A stretch of 64,000 nucleotides of DNA from Conchocele bisecta (lineage: Eukaryota; Mollusca; Bivalvia; Lucinida; Thyasiridae), in NCBI GenBank assembly GCA_029237695.1, contig CM055279.1, forward strand, positions 4,482,323 through 4,546,322, in the 5' to 3' direction. Position 1 is the first letter of the stretch. Every line of letters begins with the position of its first letter. Made by a program: the position numbers and the translations under genes. The notes under the pieces were generated by a model. It did not search any database and was not told where the DNA came from. It was given only the letters and a program-made list of their open reading frames with translations. Positions 1-11,157 of this stretch are shown in pieces.

Positions 1-70
1 ATCCCAGAGGTAGTAGGCTGTCGGACCTCGGACTGGTGGCCACTATAAACAAACTGACCCAGTAGTAGTA

Positions 71-143
71 TACAGTAGAACCTCTCTAAGCCGGACAGCC
101 CGGGAGATCCCATGGGTGTCCTGTTTAGAGAGGCTAAACTGTA
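71..143. mobile_element. ~72-bp hairpin MITE (pogo/Tc1-like termini)
   Basis: Near-perfect inverted repeat that starts TACAGT and ends ACTGTA, with arms containing CCTCTCTAAGCCGGAC and its complement. TA flanks plus CAGT ends fit a Tc1/mariner/pogo non-autonomous element. Other copies: 26180-26251, 28124-28196, 41210-41282, 41673-41745, 53335-53408 and 61758-61830. Half-copies lie near 26038, 41068, 53190, 61278 and 61960. Confidence 0.75.
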
Positions 144-1700
144 AATCGAAGTTTGTGATCACTCTGTGACACAGCGATCATGAACGCACGTGTTAATTAG
201 AGCGACATTACAGTGAAAAGATTTCAAATTAAATGCTCAGAATTTTCGAAGTTTCACTATAATTATGTTTACGATTTTGAAGCCATACCCTTTTTGTGAT
301 TAATGAAATAGATCAATATCAATTTTGAACATTCCATGTGAAACATCTAGGGCTGAACGGATTGTTAAGTTATAACTTAAGACTGCTCGTTATAAGTACC
401 TGTCGTTTGTTTTCGTCCTATTGTTAGCGTGACGTACTTATATAATAATAATATAAAATAAATATAATAATATTATTTATGAAATCGACTAAACATGTAT
501 CCTGCACTGACGGTGTACACTGTAAAACTGTGAAAACTACAATGCGGGATCGTAGCTAGTTACTTCCCTGATCTGGGTCTACGCTGATTGTGCAATGACA
601 TTAATAAGTGTGAAAAGATGAATCTGGAAGATAATGCTGTCCCGGATCAGATTGCGCAGATATGAAGGATGATCTGGATCAACACTAGTCGAAATCACTA
701 TAATTACTCCTTTTCATAACAATTTATGATACATTAAACCTTTTTACAAGAAATTAGACCCTAACCTACACAATTTGGACCGGATTTATATAAATAAATT
801 CAACGGGAGATAACTAGCTACAATCCCTCAATGTAATTTGGGCAGTTTGTCTCCAGATGCGTCATATATCGCACTGAATGTAGAAATGTGATCAGGATCT
901 GCACAGTTCACTATTCCATCAATGCAACACCCGTCATGCTTCTAACAAGCAATATCGGTTGTTTGTTATCAGGCTACAGGAGTGTATCATTTGATCAGGA
1001 GCTACACTGGTCACACATACCATAGGCCCAAATTATCCAGTCACAGCCACATATACTATAGCGACAAGGAATTGTTGTTTGGCCCTCGTACAATAACAAC
1101 TACTGTCTGTTTCACGAAACCTGTCCAAATTTTACGGCCATATAAACAATGCAAAAACAATATTTTTTCGATAATATTAAATTTATCAAAATGTAAGAAT
1201 GACCCATCTTTATATTTCGTAAAAGTTGGTCAAATATTGATTTTATTACGAAAAATTGATTTGTCTATGGGAATTTAACATTGGGGAAAAGGAGGTGGAG
1301 GAGCTGTGGGCGGAGGCAAAAATAAATTTGGATTTTGACCCAGAAACCTGGCTAGGTAATTTAGAAATGGTCTAACTAAGAAAACAAAAGTTAAATTTTG
1401 AAAATCGGTCCAGTATTTCTGAAAATAGAAAATAGAAGAAAATGTCCCAATGTTAAATCCCCATAGATGTCTATGGGGATTTAACATGGGGAAAGGGGAA
1501 ATCACCATAAACTCAATATAGGACACAATTTCACTAAATAAAATGAAGGATCATTCTTAAATTTTGCTCCAATTTAATATTATCGAAAAAAATAATTGTT
1601 TTTGCATGGGTTTATATAACCGTAACATTTGGGCAGGTTTTGCGAAACAGACAGTAGGTGGAGGTATGTGCGTAATCCGATAGCGCATCACTGAAACACA
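144..1700. other. Non-coding, repeat-derived
   Basis: No credible gene. About 835-1060 resembles the 3' half of the GTGGCTGTGACTGGAG MITE family. 1230-1490 holds a degraded palindrome related to the element at 63679-63997: both contain a run reading ATTGATTTTATT followed by a TTTAACAT motif. Short open frames here are not supported. Confidence 0.6.
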
Positions 1701-1942
1701 AATGTGGCTGTTCCTGGAGAAATGGGGCTTATGGCACTTGTGACCAGTGTAGCTCCTGATCAATAGCACGATAACCATCTATATAGCTTGTTAGAATCAT
1801 GACAGGTGTTTCATTAATGGAAGGGCGAACAGTGCATATCCTGAGTGTGCGACCAATGTAGATCCAGAGATGCACAGGCTGATCTGGATCTACAAAAGTC
1901 GCAAAACCAATAAGCGCCATTTCTCTAATGACAGCCACATAT
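1701..1942. mobile_element. MITE, GTGGCTGTGACTGG family (divergent copy)
   Basis: Starts TGTGGCTGTTCCTGGAG and ends with the inverted counterpart ACAGCCACATATA. Internal text GACCAGTGTAGCTCCTGATC is shared with 29901-30140, its duplicate. The inverted termini of about 50-60 bp and total size of about 240 bp suggest a non-autonomous DNA transposon. Confidence 0.7.
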
Positions 1943-2079
1943 ACAGACTATATACGTACGTATATTCATTTATTGTATTATATTATTACAGTATATGTGT
2001 TAACACACTTTAAAGAAATTACATAGATCCAAAATACATTTTCATATTGTTTTGAAAGTTTGACGAATTAGATATAACC

Positions 2080-3786
2080 ATGGCCGGTGTCGACGACTGG
2101 ACGTCATCCCTGTACAAAATGTCGGAAACTGTCGCGCACGACTATGAGCCGTGTGGACACGCTTGAGTGGTGAAAAAAGTCACCGACTACTGCTGTGAGT
2201 GCGACGAATACTTGTGTGAAATCTGTACAACCACGCACCAGGGTTCGAAATTATCCACAGGTCACAAAGTAGTGCCCATGTGTGACATATTGGCGACGGG
2301 AGGTCCCGCCATTTTTACGGCCAAAATAACATCCTGTGAGAGTCATGGAAGTAAAGAAATCGAGTGGTATTGTGAAGATCATGGCGCCATGTTTTGTGAC
2401 GGCTGTAAGTTCGCCAGACATCGACGTTACAAACTAACTCGGGTGTCAGACATGGATGAAACGTCCACACGTACACAGCAACTCTCCGAAATCGATGAAG
2501 ACTTTTGTGGAATGAAGACTCGAATTGACGTGATAAAGAAAACAAGCGAACAATGCGGTGTAGATATTAAAACTATTGCAGGATCCTGTGAAGTATACGT
2601 TAAGAAATTTAAGAAGAAGATAGTTGCGTGGGCGTAGCACATTGAAAAGGAACTGTTATGCAAAATTCGCGAAGCATCATCTGGTGCTTTAGACACCGTC
2701 TCCGAACACCAGAGCGTCTGTGACAGTCTCAGTGAACAAGCCAAAGAAGTAACAAAAGTTGCCGCCGACGCTAATTTTCTTCCCGACACATCGCGGCGCA
2801 TAGTTGCTACGCACCAATTGTCAAGGATACTGACGAATATGAAGGAAACTGCTGGTGGAATAGCCGGAGAACAGTTCACGTTCAGTATGGAGTTTAAGAC
2901 CAACCGTGCTATAAATGATTTAGTAGACAGTATTAGCCAGATCGGGACCCTAGACGTGAACTGTAGGGAGTCTCCAATGAGATCTGACCGCGCGGACAGT
3001 AAAGTGAGATCATTCCGCGATATGTCGGTGGTGACGTCCGCGGAGGTGAAGGTTCCTCACGGCTCTTTCTCGGGGTCTGCCTTTCTGCCAGATGGCCGCC
3101 TCGTACTGGTACAGCATGTATCTGAGAAGGTCCTACTGCTGGATAGGGAAATGGCCGTGAAGTCCGAATTGGGCCTGCCAGCCTGGGACGTGGCCGTCAC
3201 CGGCGACACCGAGGTGACCGTCACTGTTCCGTGGAAGAAGAAGCTTCAGTTCGTCACCGTCGGGACCGCCGGACTCCGGGTCGGTAGGACAATCACCACG
3301 GACGGGTATTGTTTGGGTGTGGATGTCAATAATGGCCAGCTATATGTCTCCGTACACAACAATCCCGGCGACTGCTACGTCATCATTATGGATATGGCCG
3401 GCGACGTCAGTCACCTGATCGCCGTGGACGCGGGCGGCAATTGTGTATTACGGAGTTCATACTACATAGCTGCCAGTGACAGCAGGGTGTACGTGACGGA
3501 CCGGGAAACTGGTATCATATCGTGCTACACTCCGGCTGGGGCCGAGGTGTACCGAGTGGAGGACGGGACCATGAAGCGACCACGTGGTGTACTGCCGGAC
3601 GGCGAGGGAAATGTCCTAGTGAGCTGCATTGGTTCTAACAAACTCCAGCTTCTGAAGCCTGACGGCACAAGGTCATCGCCTCGTCACATGACCCGCAGTC
3701 GATTTCATACAAAGGCAGTGAAGGCACGCTGGTTGTCACCAGTGATAGGACCCTACATCAGGACACTTAAGCTGAAATGTGACTGA
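2080..3786 (+). pseudogene. Broken B-box (TRIM-like) gene, paralogue of 30324-32057
   Basis: Starts with ATG at 2080 in an ACCATGG context, exactly as in the intact copy. In-frame stops interrupt it at 2164-2166 (TGA) and 2635-2637 (TAG). The rest of the frame stays open to TGA at 3784-3786. Two Cys/His-rich B-box-type segments are still visible, followed by a helical region and a C-terminal beta-propeller-like part with repeated 'LPDG' motifs. Near 3670-3760 the C-terminus loses similarity to the intact protein and then regains it, which implies compensating indels. Proteins of this type without RING are numerous in bivalves, where TRIM-like genes are expanded. A shortened product starting after the first stop cannot be ruled out, but two stops argue for a pseudogene. 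Confidence 0.85.
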
Positions 3787-6092
3787 CTACAATTAAACTT
3801 TCTACGATTAAGCTAAGTACGATTAAGCTAACTACGATTAACTGAGTGTTCTCGCAGTTTTCCCAGTGAAGACGATTGTGTTTTGATATCAAATGTCCAG
3901 GAAAGGCTAGGAAATGTGTAAGAATCCCGAGGCTTGCCGAGGAATTCCTACCTTTTTCGAGCCAATCCTGATAAACGTGGTGACAAAACTACAATACCCT
4001 GTTATTCTGTTTATCAGGTACGTTGTATGCTAGATATGCTACAGGACGGACACATATCGCATGATTTTCGTCGAAAAGGGGGACGGATTATTTTATGTTG
4101 TGTCTTTATGTAGTTGTTAGTCGGTAACGTCATTACATATGACGCAGTTCGACGTCACCGACAGTAGTAGGGACACGGATGTAGGTATACATAAACTCAA
4201 TACAGGATTCGACAATTTCGCGAGACATAATTGACGTCACGTTTTGACGTCATTTCTGGCGATGGTAAAATATATACGTTAACGTCAAAATATGGTAATA
4301 TTCACAACGTTATAAGCTGGTCTAAGAGCAAATTTCACATTTTTCGAAGAGAATGTAATATACAATTTATTCCACTACCATTTTGAAATACCGGATTTAT
4401 TTTCCTTTGACATCTGTAAATCCGACACTCGTTTCTTTGTCGGATGTCTTGGGAAATAAATCGTATATTTCAAAATGGTAGTTGAAGAAACTCTATATGT
4501 CATTACTGGGCTGAAGGACTGTGCATGCAAATCACGAGCTGGACTGGTAATGTATCCCATAAGCCCTCTCCAGTCACAGCTACTATTGTTTGCGTGGATT
4601 GAATCACGTTTCTGTCCAGCGTAGGGCCGGATCAGGATCCACATTTTGTTATTACAGATTTTGGACTGAGTCACAGGCATTCGGCATGTTTTGGCTTTCA
4701 TTGGTATAACTATATATGGACCGCGCTCTGTGAAAACCAACCTTAATGACAACGTCATGAAAGGCTGAAAATGACGTCGCAAAGCTACGCATAAATTTAC
4801 CAACGTCACGTCGGATTTTGACATTTGGAATTGTTGCGTCATTGCAATAAGTTGTCCTATTTATAACCGTTTTTTCTTCGGTTTCCTTCAAGGAAATACG
4901 TAATAATTTTGTCGATTATTTTTATACAAATGGGCATATTGCATTTATGATTTTTATAATATATTATATGGACGACTTGTGAAATGGCATTTGAAACTAA
5001 ATAACCATACGACCGGTAACACATAACAAAATCAGTATTATGTAATCATAATGCTAATATTTCTTCTAAACTTTATTTATATATTTATATAACAATTACA
5101 AACAAACGCGAGAACAATTGTAGTCGGCGTAGATGGAGGCGTTTGCATGTTTCTTAATTTGAGTTGAAACCGGAATACTCACAGAAAACAAACTTATCCT
5201 GTCTGGCGACGACCATCAGCTATACATGTACTTACAACTTGAAGATCGACTCCGGGGCGCATGAGTGCACTCTTTACTAATTATGCTATACGGTCCCGTT
5301 CAGATTAGACGGAACCGTACACGCTGTGCAAACCAAGTTACGATTTTGGGATTTATTTATAGATACACTGCATTACGCATTTTGATGAGTAACGCTAACT
5401 TTCATTTGAACGTGACAAGCGATTTTCGAAATATGTAGACACACTCGGGTAAACTTTATTAATATAATTCATGAATTAATTATATGTCTACGTAGATCTA
5501 CATATTGCATGATCATATTTATGAAAAGGTCTTGGTTTACAGATGTCGTTCTATGGAAAACGATTTAATTCGTAATGGCAATACTTTCTGCACTGTTTGT
5601 CGCAAATTTAAAACTCACGGGGAAATGAACATGCGCAGTATAAGATATCAACTTAGGTTTAAACGTGTTTACTGATGGGGGGTGGGGGGGGGGGCGGTTA
5701 GTGCCGCCGGCCGGTCAGACCCGGCCCCGCTCTACGTGAAAGTGTGCCCGCAACCGTTACTGTTATTAAAGAAAATGTAAACAGTCGGCTCATTAACTGT
5801 GACACGTATTCTGGATAAAATTAGCCACGGATAGAACTGGGCCTAGGTCTTAATGTATTTGATTTAATGGTTCACCGACGACTGTTTCGAAAATTAACAT
5901 AAAATAAAATTTGGAAATTGTCAGAAAAAAATAATCGAATCACAGATAAAAAAATATGGTAGTGCTAATTACGCGGCTCCTGGCATATCGCATCATGTTG
6001 ACACTGGGCCGAACATGTTTTATTATTTAGTATTTAGTGTGTTGGTATTGTGTCACAGGCATATTTAGTGCGAACGTAATTGTAGCCACCGG
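3787..6092. other. Intergenic, no gene seen
   Basis: AT-rich sequence after the pseudogene. Its first ~930 bp duplicate 32058-33325. About 4495-4600 is a partial MITE of the GTGGCTGTGACTGG family. 5677-5695 is an almost pure G run (possible G-quadruplex). About 4711-4745 reappears inverted near 25075. I see no coding region. Confidence 0.6.
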
Positions 6093-6288
6093 GTGCCCGT
6101 TTCATTAAACTTCGTACGACTAAAATATTTGTAAGTGCAAATATAGGATCGTCTGGAAATTTCTATTGATAGGCTGCTCAATAAATGTAAATCCAATAAT
6201 TGTTTACAGGAAAATGTTGTTAATGTGGAATTTAATTTTGTACTTACGAACATTTTAGTCGTACGAAGATTAGTGAAACGGGCCCCAG
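6093..6288. mobile_element. Palindromic MITE, 'CGTACGACTAAAAT' family
   Basis: Long terminal inverted repeats. The left end reads GCCCGTTTCATTAAAC then TTCGTACGACTAAAAT. The right end is the complement, ending GTGAAACGGGCCCC. The best-preserved sister is 61374-61602. Fragments lie at about 50863-50975 and 60915-60977. No coding capacity. Confidence 0.75.
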
Positions 6289-7345
6289 GGACGTAGCCTA
6301 CTGATTTGTATCTGTATCTGCAACCACTTGCATGTACCTTCTAATATCACGTAATCTTTAGCGACTTTCAAAAATAGCACATTGCATTAGCCGTACGATT
6401 GCCGTTTGATAACAGTTAAATATTATTTTAATTGACCACTTGTAAATATGGTTATATGAATGTATGGCATATATTTTACTAGTATTTTTGCAATCAGTGC
6501 AGACCCTGATCAGGCTGCGCAGATGCACAGGTCTCCAACATTTACAAAGTTAAGAAGTCCTACTTTAGATCTTTGTTAATTTACTTACTACTAAACACTG
6601 GATGTCTGTGTGCTTTATTGTTTTTTATCAAAGGGACGTTCTAGTCGGATGCGTGTAAATAATATAAAGCAAATACCAGGAGCGGATCCAGGATTTCAGG
6701 TTGGGGGGTGGGCGGGGAGGGACGTCTTAATTCAAACAGTTTACTATATTTTCGAACTAGCACCGTTTGTTCGTCGACCAAGCAGAGCTCGGGAGACTGC
6801 TAGGTGGGTCCGGCGGTATGCCTTCCGGAATATTTTTGATATCTACACCCCATTTTGCTGCGTTATAGCGCATTTTAGAGCAAACATATCTTTACTCGCC
6901 AAATTTTAGGGGGGTGCGGGCGGGGTTTTTCCCTACGTAAATCCGCCTTGGAATACACAACTTCTATATTTGCAGATTCAACGCGTCTAAATTCAAACGA
7001 GACGCTTCAAACAAATGTCGCAATTTTGTGGTCGGTACAAATTTAGTGTGTAAATCACTGACTTGATTATATAGTGTGCAGACATGAATTCAAAATACAT
7101 GTACGTACGCCACGGTTCTTTTTAGCATGGCTTGGTTGGCCACTCATTTCTTTGTTTACAAAGGCGTTGAATATACTTTTTTCTGAAACGCAACACAATT
7201 ACATTGCAAATTTCGTTTTCAGATTAATTATTCCCGACGAGAGGATACAGTGTATAAATATACATGCACCAGTACTATTATGCTTACTGCCGGTAGTTTT
7301 ATCAGAATATTTTATAACAATTATACAATCATGTATGTCACATCG
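6289..7345. other. Intergenic, no gene seen
   Basis: AT-rich flank of the Polinton. Near 6681 a GGAGCGGATCCAGGATTT stretch resembles the GGGGCGGATCCAGGATTT ends found inside the foldback element at 39072 and 40160-40180. Open frames here have no recognisable domains. Confidence 0.5.
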
Positions 7346-7540
7346 AGTAGTATATAGGGAGTCAAAATGATACCACCTACTGTGATATCATTTACAACCC
7401 TCTATAATACCCCCACCACCCCCCGAAAAATCAAAAATTGGTTAACGAGGAAATTGTCCCCCACCACCCCCGAAAAATCAAAAATTGGTCGTGAAAAAAA
7501 AACATAATATTTTCCCGACAGCAAATTTATGAATTTTTGA
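7346..7540 (+). repeat. Polinton left terminal inverted repeat
   Basis: Matches the complement of 24180-24373 almost base for base, from AGTAGTATATAGGGAG to GAATTTTTGA. It contains a direct repeat of about 49 bp: a C-rich block (CCCCACCACCCCC) followed by GAAAAATCAAAAATTGGT occurs twice. These C-rich/A-rich blocks may be functional at the replication ends. Confidence 0.95.
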
Positions 7541-7599
7541 AAAGAGGGAGTCAAAATTATATTGGACAGAAAAAACAACTACCAATATTATTAGAGAAA

Positions 7600-7956
7600 A
7601 TGGATAATACAATACAATTGGAATTGAATGTTTTTAATGCCTGTGTCGAAGAAGTTTACGAAGAATACGGGGGTTATAGTCCTATATATAAATTCTATAA
7701 AATGAGAACACTAGGCGATATCGAATACATGAAATATCAGCGTAATTTATTACGCTCCGATAAAAACGTTGCATTTACAATATTATACCGACAATTATGT
7801 GAACTATACAAGAGGCAAATACAAACATTTAGACTGATAATGCGTATCGGATATAAAACTAAGGTGTATTATATAAAATTGTTAAAACCCAACGATTCGC
7901 TTACGAATATACATTTCTACGATATCGCTTATAAAGATATATTGAACAAAAAATAG
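7600..7956 (+). CDS. Unassigned Polinton protein, 118 aa
   Basis: The ATG at 7600 is preferred. Reading further upstream would begin at a TTG inside the terminal repeat. The product is rich in Tyr, Ile, Leu and Lys/Arg and looks mostly helical. It has no transmembrane segment, metal-binding cluster or catalytic motif that I recognise. It is the first gene after the left terminal repeat and ends 21 bp before a strong hairpin at 7978-8030. No stops or frameshifts break it. The terminal position suggests an accessory role. I do not recognise the family. Confidence 0.55.
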   Translation: MDNTIQLELNVFNACVEEVYEEYGGYSPIYKFYKMRTLGDIEYMKYQRNLLRSDKNVAFTILYRQLCELYKRQIQTFRLIMRIGYKTKVYYIKLLKPNDSLTNIHFYDIAYKDILNKK

Positions 7957-8778
7957 CAAAAGCCTCCACTCGTGCACAACACCCCAGCGACTGGGCAGAT
8001 TTCTAGCCGGCACCCAGCCACTGGGGTGTTGGGACCTTTCTTAAGCCCAAAAATCTGTTGGCTCACAGTATGGGTCGCCTTGAACCCCATTACCAATTCC
8101 TCTATTAAGAGAAACCAGCGAAGTAAGGCGAGCCTATGTGTGAATTTGGTTTCCGAAATTGCAAAGCTCTTAGGCAGAAATCTTTTAGGCCGGCACCTTT
8201 GAGCTACGCAATTACATCGCCAAATACACAAATATGCATAGACTGCTACCATTAAACAGACGAGACGGACGTCATACCGGATCAACAACATGGCATGCAC
8301 GAGATGAGACCAACTGTTGTAAGGCAAACAAACGTATATATAGTTTATCAGTTTTTTCCTATACAACATACAAATGGTGTGCAAATTATAATTATTTATT
8401 AATACCTATTGGCGAAAGAAAACATGTGATGGTTCGTTATTTTGTTAATTTTATAATTAATTTTGTAATTTTTTTAATAATTTAAAGCTGAACACCCCTA
8501 TTATTACATAGTAATTAATTTATGTTGTAACGACAATGTTTCAATTACATGGGTTATGGACCATGCGTAAATTGATAGCCGAGGTAAACAGAGCCGAGTG
8601 TATAAATTACACAGACGGTGTGTACACAGGCGATTACAGTGTAATCCTCGACTGAATTTGTAATTCTCAGTGAAAAACACATGTTGTATAGGTATGTAAA
8701 TATGTTTACTGCACCAATATAATTAATTTAAAGAAAATTAGAAAATTAATTATTTTTTAAAAATTATTTTATAAAATA
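7957..8778. other. Polinton intergenic region with hairpin
   Basis: No supported gene in about 820 bp. A stem of roughly 20 bp lies at 7978-8030: AACACCCCAG on the left arm is matched by CTGGGGTGTT on the right, with a second block inside (CTGGG/CCCAG). It could form the 3' end of the upstream transcript or of the leftward gene at 8779. 8600-8660 has a second, weaker palindrome. Open frames on either strand show no domain. Confidence 0.5.
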
Positions 8779-9396
8779 TCACAATGGTCCTGTAACATTT
8801 CCTCCGACTTTATTTCCAAGTTTTGCCTTAAATTTATCCCAATCAGTACACTCAATTTTGGGCATGGTGGCGCGCGCCTTGATTCTTATATCATTTTTTA
8901 ATTCTTCATATCTCCCCATTTCTTCCACTACGGATTCAAACTCTAAATTTGATATTTTCTTATCGGCCAACGCTTTGGACACTATAACGTCGATGCTATT
9001 TTTCTTAGACCTGGCGAGAATGGATATTCTATCATGTTTTCTACATTTTTTCTCGAGTTTTCCACCCGACGCCCTAATTACCATACAAAGTATTCCAGAT
9101 AAAACGGTAATTCCACTCACAACCCCTGCAAGTGGAACTGTTACAATTGTAGATAGCGTTGCAGCAGTTCCCGCACCACTCATTACAGATAAACTTGCCA
9201 GAACCGTACTAGATGCTTCAGCTATATTCGCCGCGCGCTTATATTTTTTAGCGTGTCTTTTTCTATTTATATATTCTCTATCTAAAATATCCTGCATAAC
9301 GACGATATTATTCAACTTAAAATCTGAACTTCTTTCGTTAATTGTACACAGTGATGATGGAGTGGTATTGACAATTGGAAGCGGTGATTCGTTCAT
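8779..9396 (-). CDS. Unassigned Polinton membrane protein, 205 aa
   Basis: The start is the ATG at 9396 (MNESPLPI...); an upstream TTG adds three residues. The N-terminal ~35 residues are polar. A basic helical stretch (RKRHAKKYKR, about residue 48-57) follows, then a long Gly/Ala/Ser/Val-rich hydrophobic region (about 65-110) that could hold one or two membrane passes. A charged helical tail of about 90 residues completes it. The layout suits a membrane-active virion or release protein, but that is inference. It is uninterrupted and sits downstream of the fibre-like gene on the same strand (20-bp gap to 9417). I do not recognise a named family. Confidence 0.6.
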   Translation of the reverse strand: MNESPLPIVNTTPSSLCTINERSSDFKLNNIVVMQDILDREYINRKRHAKKYKRAANIAEASSTVLASLSVMSGAGTAATLSTIVTVPLAGVVSGITVLSGILCMVIRASGGKLEKKCRKHDRISILARSKKNSIDVIVSKALADKKISNLEFESVVEEMGRYEELKNDIRIKARATMPKIECTDWDKFKAKLGNKVGGNVTGPL

Positions 9397-9416
9397 GATT
9401 TTCAATATATTTGTAT

Positions 9417-11077
9417 TTACAAAATAAGTTCAATTAACAATGAGACAATAGTGGAAGAACTCTCTGGGTCACCGATTTTCGTAACAAAGTTAATAACACT
9501 ACCTTGGGAAAGTCTAAATCGATCATAACCGGCGAACGAAACCACCGTCGAACTATCTCCAGCGATTTTAGTGACTCCAACCCCCCGTTCTTCCCCATCT
9601 ACTACAACATTTATCGCGACTGCGCCCACAGGTTTACCACTAGCATTAACCGAGCAGACCGCCATTCGGATAACTTCACCTGCAACTGTCATAGCGTATC
9701 CCCCACATTTATTACTCGCTTTGGCACCGAACGAATATTCATAGTGCCCCACAACCAATGGGCCCCGCCTCTCAGCCCAAACTGTTATCGCACGTTTTCG
9801 CGTTTTCATTGTTTGCACCAATCCGGTAACCCCCTCGAGAGCGATATGGGTCTCAGTACGAATCTTATAAGAGGCCTCCTCAAGCGCTTTGTTCCCTGCT
9901 GTACGAACTCGATTTACTTTATCATCAACCGCAACAAGTGATTCATCAACGGCGCGGATAGATTCAACCACTCGGGCTCCTAATCCCGCAATCCCCGTCC
10001 GATCCTCTGAGCGCAACACCCTATAAGCCTCCGTAAGGGCCGCCTGGTGGTCTTCTCGGACTTTCTCAATAACCGTTCGGGCCTCTTCCCGAAATTCTGT
10101 TATTTTTTCTCCTAGTTCAGTAAGTGCTGCTTCTCCGTTGGGAGAGTCCTCTGAGCGCAACACCCTACCGGGTCTCTTTTTGAAATTCAGTTATTTTTCC
10201 GTCTAGTTCAGCAACCGCCGCTTCTCTGATGAGAGAGTCCTCCGAGCGCAACACCCCATAAACCTCCGTAATGTCCGCCTGGTGGTCTTCTCGGGCTTTC
10301 TCGGTCAGTAAGTGCCGCTTCTCTGTTGAGAGAGTCCTCTGAGCGTAACGCCCCATAGGCCTCCGCAATGGCCTCCTTGTGGTCTTCTCGGACCCCCTCA
10401 ACCCCCGACCTGGTCTCTTTCAGAAATTCGGCTATTTTTCCGTCTAGTTCGGTAAGTGTCGCTTCTCTGCTGAGAGAGCCCTCTAAGCGCAACGCATCAT
10501 AAGCCTCCGCAATGGCCTCCGCAAGGTTCACCTGGTGGTCTTCTCGGACTTTATCAATACCCAACCTGGTCTCTTTTTGAAATTCAGTTATTTTTCCGTC
10601 TAGTTCAGCAACCGCCGCTTCTCTGATGAGAGAGTCCTCTGAGCGCAATACCCCATAAACCTCCGTAATGTCCGCCTGGTAGTCTTCTCTGACTTTATCA
10701 ATACCCGTTCGGACTCCATCAAGATCCAACCGGGTCTCTTTTCGAAATTCTGTTATTTTTTCACCTAGTTCGGTAAGTGCCGCTTCTCTGATGAGAGAGT
10801 CCTCTGAGCGCAACACCTTATAAGCCGCCTGATCTTTCTCAATATCCGTTCGGACTCCCTCAATTTGTGCAGTCGCCGTCAGCACTTCTACTCTAACATC
10901 TGATATACTCCTGTGAATCCCGTTTGTGACCTTCGATATAGTTTTATTGATCAGGGCCTTGGTTTTTCCAGTAGTTAAAAAGTCGCCCTCTGTCGGGATG
11001 AATCCACCTTCTGCCGGTTCCAAATTCTTTGAATTTGTCACCCAATCGGAAGAACTACCTGGTCCGTATATACTCAT
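9417..11077 (-). pseudogene. Coiled-coil fibre/spike-like protein, frame-broken
   Basis: The leftward gene probably starts at ATG 11077 (MSIYGPGSSSDW). A ~75-residue head is followed by tandem repeats of about 40-50 residues, each with a core like 'VLRSEDSLIREAA' then 'ELGEKITEFRKETR'. The heptad pattern is typical of a long trimeric coiled coil. A C-terminal domain of about 130 residues is rich in Gly, Val and Ser and looks beta-stranded, like a globular knob. Shaft plus knob resembles viral fibres, so attachment is a reasonable guess. The frame changes near 10300 and near 10165, both inside repeat units, as expected if unequal repeat deletion destroyed the frame. Without those breaks it would be one long gene. 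The repeated DNA would make copy number variable between element copies. Confidence 0.7.
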
Positions 11078-11157
11078 AATTAAATTATAATATTGGGCAC
11101 CTATACTCAATTGGAAATTTCGAGAACTACCGAAATCGGGTAATAGTTATTCAACTT

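Larger units (their letters stand above)
71..4715 (+). repeat. Segmental duplication, copy A
   Basis: This block aligns collinearly with 28124-33325. Both begin with the same hairpin (TACAGT termini), continue through the same non-coding sequence, contain a B-box gene at the same relative place, and share the 3' flank down to about 4715 and 33325. Copy A carries the broken gene and copy B the intact one. Small indels and MITE differences separate them. The Polinton lies between the two copies and in neither of them. Confidence 0.85.

Noticed and set aside
4375..4842. 155-codon minus-strand frame
   Set aside because: Lies in MITE-containing duplicated non-coding DNA and is not conserved in the other duplication copy.
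7345..7360. TATATA as the Polinton target duplication
   Set aside because: It is a palindrome within a longer inverted match that extends outwards to AGTAG/CTACT, so it belongs to the terminal repeat; CATCGA/CATTGA fits better.
7929..8384. 151-codon minus-strand frame in the Polinton
   Set aside because: Crosses the hairpin at 7978-8030 and overlaps the end of the 118-residue gene; no domain or typical composition.
8858..9427. 189-codon plus-strand frame
   Set aside because: Antisense shadow of the 205-residue Polinton gene at 8779-9396.
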